Source: Paracoccaceae bacterium
GTDB taxonomy: Bacteria > Pseudomonadota > Alphaproteobacteria > Rhodobacterales > Rhodobacteraceae
NCBI GenBank assembly: GCA_016936395.1
Contig: JAFGXY010000038.1
Span: 1 to 41,634, forward strand
Direction: 5' to 3'
Length of the DNA: 41,634 bases
Shown: positions 26,910 through 34,998 of the stretch, piece by piece
How the letters are laid out: each line of letters starts with the position of its first letter
Position numbering within the stretch: the stretch's first letter is position 1
Position numbers and translations under genes: made by a program
Notes under the pieces: model-generated
The model's database searches: none
What the model was told of the DNA's origin: nothing
Seen by the model: only the letters and a program-made list of their open reading frames with translations

Positions 26910-27165
26910 GGCGGACCCCAAGGGGTTGGTGCGGGAAAGCTACCAGATCGAGGGGATCAGCGACGCAGAATGCCGGTCGATCTTCATCGACTGGGCGCTG
27001 AGCCTGAAACCGGGGGTGGACAGCCACGATGCGCTGCGGGTGGTGCTGGCAGAATACGCGGGCGATGCGGCGCATCCGATGACGCGGGTTCTGACCGCCG
27101 CCCTTGTGCCGCCCCAGACCCCGCCGCGCCGACGGGGCGGGCGGGCCAGCCGGGTTGGGGGATGA
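26896..27165 (+). CDS. Small conserved protein downstream of glnE
   Basis: An 89-residue soluble protein (MRLDEADPKGLVRESYQIEG, then AECRSIFIDWALSL and an Arg-rich tail RRRGGRASR). It overlaps the glnE 3' end and has GGGAG 7 bases before ATG 26896. I have the impression that similar short proteins follow glnE in other Rhodobacteraceae, but this is from memory. There is no recognisable domain or signal peptide. An alternative start at 26881 adds five residues. Confidence 0.7.
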   Translation: MRLDEADPKGLVRESYQIEGISDAECRSIFIDWALSLKPGVDSHDALRVVLAEYAGDAAHPMTRVLTAALVPPQTPPRRRGGRASRVGG

Positions 27166-27284
27166 GACCGCGTCCCGCTGTGTTACAGAATAAAAGGTGT
27201 TCAAATTCAAGGAACTGACCTTCGATCTTTAGGTTTTGTTAAGCGTTGGAGCCTGAAGCAGGGCCGTGTCGGGCACATAGCGCC

Positions 27285-27905
27285 TTAGCGACCTTGCGCG
27301 CCCTGACCGCTGAGGATCTTGTCGCGCAACCGGAGGAGCCGGGCGCTGCGGGTGGCGGAGGTCTTGGCGCTGGCAAGGGCGATCACATGGCTTTTCTGCC
27401 GCCCCGGTGTCAGCCGGCAGAACGCCTCGGCCAGATCGGGGTCGGCGTCGAGCGCATCGACCAGTTCGGCGGGCAGGGCCAGATCGAAGGTGGGTTTCGG
27501 GGCGGTGCGGCCCGCCTGAGCATGGTCCATTGCTGCGCGCAGGCAAGACAGGGTCGCGGGCGCGTGCTGGCCCACCTGCGCCGGATCGGTGAAGCGGATC
27601 ATGTCGGGATGTGCTGTGTTCGGGCCTTGCCGTTCCAGCAGGGCACAGCTGTCTTGCAGCAGGGCAGCGTGAAAGAAACTGAGCCGGAAATCCTGCAAGA
27701 ACGCCCCCATGACGGCGATGTTGCGCCCGGCGTGCATGTAGCAGGGATGCCGCCATTTCAGGGTTTCCGTAAGCCCCGCTGACAGGCAAAGCTGACGCAG
27801 GGCCAGCAGCCCCGCCTGCCAGTGCCGGGTGGAACAGTCGGGCGTGGCAAAGCGGTCGCAACGACCGCAGCCATCGGTGAAATACACCTCGATATTGGGG
27901 ATCAT
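27285..27905 (-). CDS. YdeI/OmpD-associated family protein
   Basis: A 206-residue cytoplasmic protein. The first 110 residues resemble the DUF1801 fold, with TDGCGRCDRFATPDC and LKWRHPCYMHAGRNIAVMGAF. The C-terminal part is the YdeI/OmpD-associated segment: LPAELVDALDADPDLAEAFCRLTPGRQKS, ASAKTSATRSARL and the ending DKILSG. The N-terminal CGRC...C cluster could bind a metal, but this is a guess. I chose ATG 27905, which removes a GC-rich extension with no conservation. Function is unknown; relatives have been linked to peptide or bacteriocin resistance. Confidence 0.8.
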   Translation of the reverse strand: MIPNIEVYFTDGCGRCDRFATPDCSTRHWQAGLLALRQLCLSAGLTETLKWRHPCYMHAGRNIAVMGAFLQDFRLSFFHAALLQDSCALLERQGPNTAHPDMIRFTDPAQVGQHAPATLSCLRAAMDHAQAGRTAPKPTFDLALPAELVDALDADPDLAEAFCRLTPGRQKSHVIALASAKTSATRSARLLRLRDKILSGQGAQGR

Positions 27906-28008
27906 GGCCTGACCCTGACCGTTGTGTCCAAGGCCTGAGGCTAACGCAGGCCAGGCCAAAGGGAAACCAACCGTGCAGGGCAAGGCGCGCGCAGGTCAGG
28001 CGCACAGG

Positions 28009-28650
28009 TCAGGCGCGCAGGGCGGCAGCCTCGGCGGCAAGGGTGGTGATGGCGGCCCAGTCGCCGCGCGCCATCGCGTCTTTCGGCGCGACCCATGAGC
28101 CGCCGACGCAAGGGATGGTCTTCAGCGACAGGTAATCGCGCGCGTTTTTCAGGCCGATGCCGCCAGTCGGGCAGAAGCTGACCTGCGGGATCGGCGCGCC
28201 GATGGATTTGAGGAACGCCGCCCCGCCGGATTGTTCGGCCGGAAAGAACTTTTGCACCGTGTAGCCTTTTTCCAGCAAGGCCATGATTTCCGAGGCGGTC
28301 ACCGCCCCCGGCAGCAGGGGCAGGTCATATTCGGCGCAGGCGTCCAGCAGACGGTCTGTCGCGCCGGGTGAGACGCCGAAGGTGGCGCCTGCCTCTTTGG
28401 CGGCCCTGACATCGGCAGGGGTCAGCAGCGTGCCCGCGCCCACCACACCGCCCGGCACATGCGCCATGATGCGGATGGCATCGAGCGCGCAGGGGGTGCG
28501 CAAGGTTACCTCAAGCGCGGGCAGGCCGCCGGCGACGAGGGCTTCGGCAAGGGGTCTGGCGTGGGCGAGGTCGTCGATCACCAGCACCGGCACGACCGGG
28601 GCTAGGCGGCAGACGGCAAGGGCGCGGGCGGATTGCTCGGTCGGGGTCAT
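28009..28650 (-). CDS. eda: 2-dehydro-3-deoxy-phosphogluconate (KDPG) aldolase
   Basis: Splits KDPG into pyruvate and glyceraldehyde 3-phosphate, the second step specific to the Entner-Doudoroff pathway. The 213 residues form a TIM barrel with the conserved glutamate in LEVTLRTP (Glu47), the Schiff-base lysine in [12 protein letters not shown] (Lys134) and the phosphate-binding FCPTGGIG. It follows edd on the same strand with a gap of 82 bases that contains a repeat. Confidence 0.95.
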   Translation of the reverse strand: MTPTEQSARALAVCRLAPVVPVLVIDDLAHARPLAEALVAGGLPALEVTLRTPCALDAIRIMAHVPGGVVGAGTLLTPADVRAAKEAGATFGVSPGATDRLLDACAEYDLPLLPGAVTASEIMALLEKGYTVQKFFPAEQSGGAAFLKSIGAPIPQVSFCPTGGIGLKNARDYLSLKTIPCVGGSWVAPKDAMARGDWAAITTLAAEAAALRA

Positions 28651-28691
28651 GGCTTGTGGTCCTGAAACGGGGCGCGAGGGGAAGGCGGGGA

Positions 28692-28712
28692 GCCTCCGGC
28701 GGGGGTATTTTT
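28692..28712 (+). repeat. Intergenic repeat, family B, copy 2
   Basis: GCCTCCGGCGGGGGTATTTTT, almost identical to 19421-19441, followed by GCCAAGAGGATG. It lies in the 82-base gap between edd and eda, on the strand opposite to both genes, so its T-run cannot stop transcription from edd into eda. Confidence 0.55.
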
Positions 28713-28732
28713 GCCAAGAGGATGCAGCAAGG

Positions 28733-30538
28733 TCAGATCACCACGCCCGCGCCGGTGTCGGCGGTGCCGACGGTCTGGCGGAAGGCCTCGAACAGCTCGC
28801 GTCCGATGCCGAAGCGGTTGGCGCTGAGGTCCGCGGTCACCGGCGTGCGGCTGTCGAAATCCGGGGCGAGCACGGTGAGGGTGCCGTTGGGCGCGTCAAG
28901 CCGGATGACATCGCCATCGCGTAGCCGGGCGAGCGGGCCGCCCTTGGCCGCCTCGGGCGAGACGTGGATCGCGGCGGGCACCTTGCCCGAGGCCCCCGAC
29001 ATGCGGCCATCGGTGACAAGGGCGACCCGGAGGCCGCGGTCCTGCAGGATGGTGAGCGTGGGTGTCAGCGAGTGCAGTTCCGGCATGCCATTGGCGCTGG
29101 GGCCCTGAAAGCGGACGACAACGACGGTGTCGGCGGTTAATTCGCCCGCCTTGAAGGCGGCCTTGACGGCATCCTGGCTGTGGAAGATGCGGGCGGGGGC
29201 TTCGATCACATGGCGTTCGGGGGCGACGGCCGAGACCTTGATCACGCCGCGGCCAAGGTTGCCCGAAAGCTGGGTCAGACCGCCGTGCGGGGCAAAGGGC
29301 GCGCTGGCCGGGCGGACGATCTTTTCGTTCAGGCTGTGGCGCGGGCCATCCTGCCAGCCGAGCTTGCCATCTTTCAGCGTGGCTTCCTGACGATAGGCCG
29401 AAAGCCCGTCGCCTGCGATGGTCTTGGCGTCTTCGTGCAGTAGGCCCGCATCGAGCAGTTGGTTGATCAGGAACTGCAACCCGCCTGCGGCATGGAAATG
29501 GTTCACGTCGGCCAGACCGTTGGGATAGACCTTGGCCATCAGCGGCACGGCTTCCGAGATATCGGCAAAGTCTTGCAAGTCGAGGATCACACCCGAGGCG
29601 CGGGCCATGGCGGGCAGGTGCAGCACAAGGTTGGTTGACCCGCCCGTTGCCATCAGCCCGACCAGGCCGTTGACGTAAGCGCGTTCGTCCAGAATCTCGC
29701 CCGCGGGGCGGAAGTCGTTGCCAAGGGCGGTGATCTGCGCCGCGCGTTCGACGGCGGCCACGGTCAGCGCGTCGCGCAAGGGCGTGCCGGGGTTGATGAA
29801 ACTGGAGCCCGGCAGGTGCAGGCCCATGAACTCCATCAGCATCTGGTTGGTGTTGGCAGTGCCGTAGAAGGTGCAGGTGCCGGGGCCGTGGTAGCTGGCC
29901 ATCTCGGCGGCCATCAGCTCTTCGCGGCTGGCGCGGCCTTCGGCATAGGCGTTACGGACGGCGGATTTTTCGTCATTCGGGATGCCGGAGGTCATTGGGC
30001 CTGCGGGCGCGAAGACGGCGGGGATGTGGCCGAAGCTGGCGGCGGCGATGATCAGGCCGGGCACGATCTTGTCGCAGACGCCAAGGTAGAGGGCGGCGTC
30101 GAAAGTGTTGTGCGACAGCGCAATTCCGGCGGAAAGCGCGATGACGTCGCGGGAAAACAGCGACAACTCCATCCCCGGTTGGCCTTGGGTCACGCCGTCG
30201 CACATGGCGGGCACGCCGCCCGCGACTTGCGCGGTGGCCCCGGCGGTGCGGGCGGCGGTGCGGATCAGGTCGGGGTAGCGTTCAAACGGCTGATGTGCCG
30301 AGAGCATGTCGTTATAGGCGGTGACGATGCCGATATTGGGCGCGCGGGTGGTGGCGAGGGTGGGTTTGTCGGTGTCCATCGCGGCGTAGGCATGGGCCTG
30401 ATTGCCACATGTCAGGTGGCCGCGGGCCGGGCCATTCTGGATCGCCGCTGCCATCCGGGCCAGATAGGCGCTGCGCGGGCCTTGGCTGCGGTCGCGGATG
30501 CGGTCGGTCACGCGGGCGATCATGGGGTGCAGCGGCAT
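28733..30538 (-). CDS. edd: Phosphogluconate dehydratase
   Basis: Converts 6-phosphogluconate to KDPG, the first step of the Entner-Doudoroff pathway. The 601 residues match the IlvD/Edd family. Conserved cysteines for the iron-sulfur cluster region are Cys44 (CGNQAHAY), Cys113 (AMCDGVTQG), Cys155 (GVCDKIVPG) and Cys222 (CTFYGTANT); [14 protein letters not shown] and [18 protein letters not shown] are family signatures. An AAGAGG precedes the ATG. The LacI-type operator 48 bases upstream suggests control by a sugar-responsive repressor encoded elsewhere. eda is downstream and probably cotranscribed. Confidence 0.96.
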   Translation of the reverse strand: MPLHPMIARVTDRIRDRSQGPRSAYLARMAAAIQNGPARGHLTCGNQAHAYAAMDTDKPTLATTRAPNIGIVTAYNDMLSAHQPFERYPDLIRTAARTAGATAQVAGGVPAMCDGVTQGQPGMELSLFSRDVIALSAGIALSHNTFDAALYLGVCDKIVPGLIIAAASFGHIPAVFAPAGPMTSGIPNDEKSAVRNAYAEGRASREELMAAEMASYHGPGTCTFYGTANTNQMLMEFMGLHLPGSSFINPGTPLRDALTVAAVERAAQITALGNDFRPAGEILDERAYVNGLVGLMATGGSTNLVLHLPAMARASGVILDLQDFADISEAVPLMAKVYPNGLADVNHFHAAGGLQFLINQLLDAGLLHEDAKTIAGDGLSAYRQEATLKDGKLGWQDGPRHSLNEKIVRPASAPFAPHGGLTQLSGNLGRGVIKVSAVAPERHVIEAPARIFHSQDAVKAAFKAGELTADTVVVVRFQGPSANGMPELHSLTPTLTILQDRGLRVALVTDGRMSGASGKVPAAIHVSPEAAKGGPLARLRDGDVIRLDAPNGTLTVLAPDFDSRTPVTADLSANRFGIGRELFEAFRQTVGTADTGAGVVI

Positions 30539-30585
30539 GGCGGGCCTCTTTCGGTGCGACGGGGTTGGTTTGGTTTACCAGAAAC

Positions 30586-30599
30586 TGATAGCGCTAACA
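30586..30599. promoter_or_regulatory. LacI-family-type operator upstream of edd
   Basis: TGATAGCGCTAACA is a 14-base imperfect palindrome with a central CG; each half has a single mismatch against the other. It has the form typical of LacI/PurR-family operators. It lies 48 bases before the edd start codon, in the region shared with the divergent lipoprotein gene. No lacI-like gene is in the window. Confidence 0.6.
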
Positions 30600-30778
30600 A
30601 CCCGATGGGGGCAAATTGGCGCGGCCTGCGGATGGTGGGAAGTGTAACGTCAAATCGGGCGGCCTGGGCAAGTTTGCCGCTGTGTTTTCGCGCTTTTGGC
30701 GTGATCGCAGCGCATTGCTGCCACTTTTGCGCGCTAAGGTCGGCTTTGACGGGGAGAATCCCTGCGGAGGATCTGGCA

Positions 30779-31450
30779 ATGAAAACGCTTCTGTTCCCGG
30801 TGCTGGCTTTGACCACGGTTCTGTCGGCCTGTGCCGGCAACGCGCCCGCCACCCGATCGGACACGATGATGTCGCTGGGCACCCAAGGCCGCCCCGATGC
30901 AGCCCTGACCGAGGTCCGTCAGGTTCTGGCGGCGCAATATGACGTCGAGGAGGTCCGGATTTCGGTGCCGGGTCGTCTTAAAGTCTCGGAAGCCAACCTG
31001 TATTATCCGATCGCGGACATTGTCTGGCGCGGTGAGCCTGTGGGCGACCGTCATGCGCAGGTTGCGGCGATCTTCAAGGAAGCGACCGACCGTGCGACGG
31101 GTTCCATGATCCGGGGCCGCAAGGTGGTGGTCGATATCGAGGTGACGCGGTTCCATTCGGTGACCGAGAAAACCCGCTACACCGTAGGCGGCACCCATTC
31201 GATGCATTTCCTGATGACGGTGACCGACGCCCAGACCGGCACCGTGCTGGATGGCCCACGCCCGGTTGTGGCCGATGCCAAGGCCGCCGGCGGCAGCAGG
31301 GCTGTGGCCGAAGAGCAGATGGGCCGCACCCAGCGGGTGGTGGTGGTGGAGCGTTTGGCGCAGGTGATCCGGCGCGAATTGTCCACGCCGGTGACCGACC
31401 CGATGCTGCTGAGCCGTGCGCTGAGCAACCCGTCGGTGCTGTCGAACTGA
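30779..31450 (+). CDS. Lipoprotein (probable DUF6778 family)
   Basis: A 223-residue envelope protein with a lipoprotein signal (MKTLLFPVLALTTVLSAC; lipidated Cys at residue 18). The mature part has VSEANLYYPIADIVWRGEPVGDRHAQV and FHSVTEKTRYTVGG, a pattern I associate with the DUF6778 family of Rhodobacterales. Start at ATG 30779 behind GGAGG. It is divergent from edd. A long upstream open frame on the same strand is an antisense shadow of edd and is not used. Function is unknown. Confidence 0.8.
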   Translation: MKTLLFPVLALTTVLSACAGNAPATRSDTMMSLGTQGRPDAALTEVRQVLAAQYDVEEVRISVPGRLKVSEANLYYPIADIVWRGEPVGDRHAQVAAIFKEATDRATGSMIRGRKVVVDIEVTRFHSVTEKTRYTVGGTHSMHFLMTVTDAQTGTVLDGPRPVVADAKAAGGSRAVAEEQMGRTQRVVVVERLAQVIRRELSTPVTDPMLLSRALSNPSVLSN

Positions 31451-31479
31451 CCACAGGCGCGACCTGACCACAGGCGCGA
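31448..31479. repeat. Direct repeat of 15 bases at the lipoprotein stop
   Basis: TGACCACAGGCGCGA occurs at 31448-31462 and again at 31465-31479, a 17-base period. The first copy includes the TGA stop of the lipoprotein gene. It is probably a small slippage duplication. Confidence 0.7.
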
Positions 31480-31520
31480 TGGGCATTTCCGAACCGGCGA
31501 AGATGCGGTAAGGGGAGGGG

Positions 31521-32756
31521 ATGATGACCCATCCGCTTGCGCATGACGCCCCCGAAGAGAACCCGCACAGCCTTGCCGTGGTGCGCCTGAAACCCAAGGC
31601 CGAGGCGCGGGCGATCCGCCACGGTTTCCCTTGGGTCTATGCCGATGAGCTGGTGACCGACCGGCGCACGCAAAGCCTTGCCCCCGGCACCTTGGCGGTG
31701 CTGGAGGATGGCGAGCGCAGGCCGCTGGGTCTGGTGACGGTCAACCCAAAGTCGAAGATCATCTGCCGGATGCTGGACCGCGATGTCGAAGCGGTGATTG
31801 ATCAGGCCTGGTTTGCCGCGCGGATTGGCCGGGCGCTGGACATGCGGGCGCGGCTGTTCGAGGCGCCGTTCTACCGTCTGGTGCATGCCGAGGCTGACGG
31901 TTTGCCCGGCGTGGTGATTGACCGCTTTGGCGATGTGGCGGTGGTGCAGCCCAATGCGGCATGGGCCGAGGCGCATCTTGACGCGCTGGTGGCCGCCTTG
32001 CGGGATGTGACCGGGGTTGCAACCGTGGTCAAGAACGCGTCAGGCCGGGCGCGCGGCTTGGAAGGGCTGACCGAGGAGGTGGCGGTGGTCGCGGGCGATC
32101 TGGCGGGGCCGGTGACGGTGCCGATGAATGGCGCGCTGTATCTGGCCGATCTGGTGGGTGGGCAGAAGACCGGGTTGTTCTTTGACCAGCGCCCGAACCA
32201 TGCTTTTGCCGCGCGTCTGGCCAAGGGGGCAAAGGTGCTGGACATGTTTGCCCATGTCGGTGGCTTTGGTCTGGCCTGCCTTGCGGCGGGGGCGGACAGT
32301 GCTTTGGCGGTGGACGGGTCGGCCCCGGCGCTGGCCTTGGCGCAAGCCGGGGCTGCGGCGATGGGGGTTGAGGCGCGCTTTGCCACCCGGCAGGGCGATG
32401 CCTTTGACGTGCTGGAGGCGCTGGGCACCGAGGCGGCGCAGTTTGATCTGGTGATCTGTGATCCGCCGGCCTTTGCCCCCGCCAAACCGGCGCTGGAGGC
32501 GGGGTTGCGCGCCTATGAACGGGTGGCGCGGCTGGCGGCACCTTTGGTTGCGCCGGGCGGCTATCTGGTCTTGTGTTCGTGCAGCCATGCCGCCGATCTG
32601 GCATCGTTTCGCAACGCTTGCGGGCGCGGCATCGGGCGCGGCGGGCGGCGGGCGCAACTGATCCACACCGGGTTTGCCGGGCCGGACCACCCGATGCTGC
32701 CGCAACTGGCCGAATCGGGTTATCTGAAGGCGCTGTTCTTCCGGCTGGATGGCTGA
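31521..32756 (+). CDS. Class I SAM-dependent rRNA methyltransferase (RlmI-like)
   Basis: Probable 23S rRNA m5C methyltransferase. The 411 residues contain an N-terminal PUA-type domain (RLKPKAEARAIRHGFPWVYADEL), a central EEHEAD-like region (FYRLVHAEADGLPGVVIDRFGD) and a C-terminal Rossmann methyltransferase with KTGLFFDQRPNH, VLDMFAHVGGFG, the CDPPAFAP catalytic motif and LCSCSH. This order is that of RlmI. Starts with ATGATG behind GGGGAGGGG. The next gene begins shortly after the stop. The exact target base is inferred from the family. Confidence 0.88.
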   Translation: MMTHPLAHDAPEENPHSLAVVRLKPKAEARAIRHGFPWVYADELVTDRRTQSLAPGTLAVLEDGERRPLGLVTVNPKSKIICRMLDRDVEAVIDQAWFAARIGRALDMRARLFEAPFYRLVHAEADGLPGVVIDRFGDVAVVQPNAAWAEAHLDALVAALRDVTGVATVVKNASGRARGLEGLTEEVAVVAGDLAGPVTVPMNGALYLADLVGGQKTGLFFDQRPNHAFAARLAKGAKVLDMFAHVGGFGLACLAAGADSALAVDGSAPALALAQAGAAAMGVEARFATRQGDAFDVLEALGTEAAQFDLVICDPPAFAPAKPALEAGLRAYERVARLAAPLVAPGGYLVLCSCSHAADLASFRNACGRGIGRGGRRAQLIHTGFAGPDHPMLPQLAESGYLKALFFRLDG

Positions 32757-32793
32757 TGCGCGGGCAACTGGCGCCTTGTGGCGGTCACGCGGC

Positions 32794-33336
32794 ATGAAGG
32801 CGGTGCTGGACGCCTGCGTGCTCTATCCCACCGTGCTGCGCGAGATCTTGTCGGGCTGTGCAAGCGCCGGTCTGTATGAGCCGGTGTTTTCCGAACGCAT
32901 CCTGACCGAATGGGTGCGGGCCACCGTCAAGCTGGGGCCAGAGGCGCAGGTGATTGCCGAGGCCGAGGCGGCGGCGATGCGCCGGGCATTCCCGCGCGCC
33001 ATGACCCGCGCGCAGCCGGGGCTGGAGGCGCGGCTGCTGCTGCCAGACCCCAATGACGTGCATGTGCTGGCGGTGGCGATTGCCAGCCACGCCGATGTGA
33101 TCGTGACCTTCAACGCCGTCGATTTCCCGCATCACCTGCTGGCGGAAGAGGGCCTGAAACGCCGCGACCCGGATGGGTTCTTGTGGGAGATGTGGTCGCA
33201 TCACCCCCAAGTGGTGGGCGAGGTGGTGGCGGCTGTCCACGCCACGGCCTGCCGGATGGCGGGACAGGAGTTCACGCTGAAATCATTGCTCAAGCGGGCA
33301 AGGCTCAATCGTCTGGCAAAGGCCGTGGCGGGCTAG
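32794..33336 (+). CDS. PIN-domain protein
   Basis: A 180-residue protein beginning with a PIN-type nuclease motif, MKAVLDACVLYPTVLREIL, with Asp6 as the first acidic residue. The conserved DPNDVHVLAVAI and later VTFNAVDFP (further acidic residues) complete a Mg2+ site. The C-terminal third is helical with basic residues. No antitoxin gene is next to it, so it may not be a toxin-antitoxin member. I chose ATG 32794; an alternative ATG 32749 adds 15 residues and overlaps the upstream stop. The 3' end overlaps the convergent protease gene by 32 bases. Confidence 0.8.
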   Translation: MKAVLDACVLYPTVLREILSGCASAGLYEPVFSERILTEWVRATVKLGPEAQVIAEAEAAAMRRAFPRAMTRAQPGLEARLLLPDPNDVHVLAVAIASHADVIVTFNAVDFPHHLLAEEGLKRRDPDGFLWEMWSHHPQVVGEVVAAVHATACRMAGQEFTLKSLLKRARLNRLAKAVAG

Positions 33337-34012
33337 ACCAGCGCGCTTCGGCGGCCTCGATCGCGGCGATGCGGTCATCGGTTTTCGGGTGGCTTAACAA
33401 CCACGCGGGCACCCCGGCGCCGGCATTGTTGGTCAGCGCCTGCAACTTGCGGAACAGTGATTTTTGCGGCGCGGTGCCGATGCCGGATTTGACCAGCAAG
33501 GCGCTGGCATAGGCGTCGGCCTCAAATTCATCGCGGCGCGACATCCGGGCCATGAGCGCGGTCGAGATCATGCTGGCGATCCAGACGCCGATGATCGGGA
33601 TGAACCGGTTGAGCAGGGCCGACAGCATCACAAACACCGCATTCTGGCCGGTAAAGTCGATCATCCGCCGCCGGGTGTGGCCAAGGGCGACATGGCCCAA
33701 TTCATGCGCAATGACGGCGGCCAGCTCTTCGGCGGTCACCTCGCCGCGGGCCTTGCGGTTCAGAAAACCGCGGGTCAGGAAGATGCGGCCATCGGGGGCG
33801 GCAAGGCCGTTGATGGCGTCAATCTCGAACACGTTGACCTTGATCGCAGGAATGTCCAGCGCGGCGGCCATCCGGTCGGTCAGCCGGATGATGGCAGGGT
33901 CGGTCAGGGGTTTGCTTTGGGCATCAAGCACCCGTGCGGTGCGCCAGACCGAAAAGCGCCACATCAACAGCGCATAGCCAACCGCCAGAAGGATGGGAAG
34001 GAATTTGATCAT
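33305..34012 (-). CDS. M48-family zinc metalloprotease (HtpX-like)
   Basis: A 235-residue membrane-bound protease. An N-terminal membrane helix (FLPILLAVGYALLMWRF) is followed by a NAFAAPDG-like region (INGLAAPDGRIFLTRGFL), the zinc motif HELGH (103-107), a second hydrophobic stretch and SRRDEFEADAYA, where the glutamate provides the third zinc ligand. The active site probably faces the cytoplasm or membrane, as in HtpX, but it is shorter. It is the last gene of a seven-gene minus-strand set and begins 39 bases after the DedA stop. Confidence 0.88.
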   Translation of the reverse strand: MIKFLPILLAVGYALLMWRFSVWRTARVLDAQSKPLTDPAIIRLTDRMAAALDIPAIKVNVFEIDAINGLAAPDGRIFLTRGFLNRKARGEVTAEELAAVIAHELGHVALGHTRRRMIDFTGQNAVFVMLSALLNRFIPIIGVWIASMISTALMARMSRRDEFEADAYASALLVKSGIGTAPQKSLFRKLQALTNNAGAGVPAWLLSHPKTDDRIAAIEAAEARWSSPPRPLPDD

Positions 34013-34051
34013 GGTGCGAAATATGGGGCGAAGGCGGCAAAAGGAAAAGGG

Positions 34052-34642
34052 TCATTCACCACGTTGTGCCAAGCTCCACAGCCACCAGCCCAGGCCAAGT
34101 GCCACCGCCCCTGCCGCCAGAAAGCCAAGGATCGAGCCGGCAAATTCGGTTGCCGCCTGCAGATTGCCGCCAAAGCTGTAGCCTGCGCCGGTGTAGACGG
34201 CGACCCAGACCGCCTCGCCCGCAACGCCCGCGATGGTGAAGGGCAGCCAGCCAAAGCGGGTGGCCCCGGTCACCAGATTGGCATAGGGGCCCAGCGGGCT
34301 GACCAACCAGCGCGACAGGAACACCGCGAGCGCCCCCTTGGCGGCGATCAGGGCCTGTGCGCGGGCGATCAGGGCGGCGCGTGTGCCGGTGGCGGCGCGG
34401 TCGAGCACGGCGGCCCCGCCAAGGCGCGCAGCCCAATATCCGGCCTGATCGCCCGCCACCGCGCCCAGCAGAGCGCCTGCCACCACCTGCCACAGCACCA
34501 GATCGCCCGCCGCGGCAAAGCCGCCTGCGGCCAGCATCAGGATCGACGCGGGCACCGGCAGCGCAAGACAGGACAGGAAGGTGACAACCGCCACCAGCCA
34601 CGGCCCGTAGGTGGGCACCGCCGCCAGAACCCAGTCGGTCAT
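34052..34642 (-). CDS. DedA-family membrane protein
   Basis: A 196-residue membrane protein of the DedA/VTT family, in other bacteria involved in lipid scrambling and membrane homeostasis. The conserved parts are VVTFLSCLALPVPASILMLAAGGF, AGDQAGYWAARLGG and FLSRWLVSPLGPYANLVTGATRF, followed by two hydrophobic helices. The start codon overlaps the stop of the 118-residue gene (ATGA), so translation is probably coupled. Confidence 0.87.
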   Translation of the reverse strand: MTDWVLAAVPTYGPWLVAVVTFLSCLALPVPASILMLAAGGFAAAGDLVLWQVVAGALLGAVAGDQAGYWAARLGGAAVLDRAATGTRAALIARAQALIAAKGALAVFLSRWLVSPLGPYANLVTGATRFGWLPFTIAGVAGEAVWVAVYTGAGYSFGGNLQAATEFAGSILGFLAAGAVALGLGWWLWSLAQRGE

Positions 34643-34998
34643 CAGGGGGCGGCCTTTTCCAGCGCGCGTTGTGCCAGCAGCACCGCCAGCGCGCTTTCTA
34701 CCTGCGCAATGACCTCGGCCACCGGCACGCCGCGGTCCCGCGCGATCTGCTCCAGCGTGAAGGGCCTGCCCCTTTCCGGCGATGGCAGGCCGGCCAATGC
34801 GTCAATCTCGCGCGCAGGCAGGCCCCAGCTTTTGCCGATATAGCCGACGGTCATCCACGGTTGCACCTGCTGGTTGCGATGCTCGGGGTTGGACCAATAG
34901 ACCACCTGCACCCCAAAGCGCACCGCAAAGAACAGCGTCAGCGCAAGGGCAAGTGCGAAGGTCAGGGTCAGAATGGGATGGCGGCGGATCAGGCTCAT
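34642..34998 (-). CDS. Membrane-anchored protein of 118 residues
   Basis: One N-terminal membrane segment (LTLTFALALALTLFFAVRFG) is followed by YWSNPEHRNQQVQPWMTVGYIG and a C-terminal helical part (FTLEQIARDRGVPVAEVIAQ) that looks helix-turn-helix-like but could equally mediate protein contacts. No named family is recognised. ATG 34998 overlaps the stop of the VWA gene, and its own stop overlaps the dedA-like start. Translational coupling on both sides suggests that the product works with its neighbours. Confidence 0.8.
   Translation of the reverse strand: MSLIRRHPILTLTFALALALTLFFAVRFGVQVVYWSNPEHRNQQVQPWMTVGYIGKSWGLPAREIDALAGLPSPERGRPFTLEQIARDRGVPVAEVIAQVESALAVLLAQRALEKAAP

Noticed and set aside
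29816..30778. Long plus-strand frame upstream of the DUF6778-like lipoprotein
   Set aside because: It is the antisense of edd; the lipoprotein signal and GGAGG place the true start at 30779.
32794..34012. Toxin-antitoxin module formed by the PIN gene and its neighbour
   Set aside because: The neighbour is an M48 protease on the opposite strand and no antitoxin-like small gene is adjacent.
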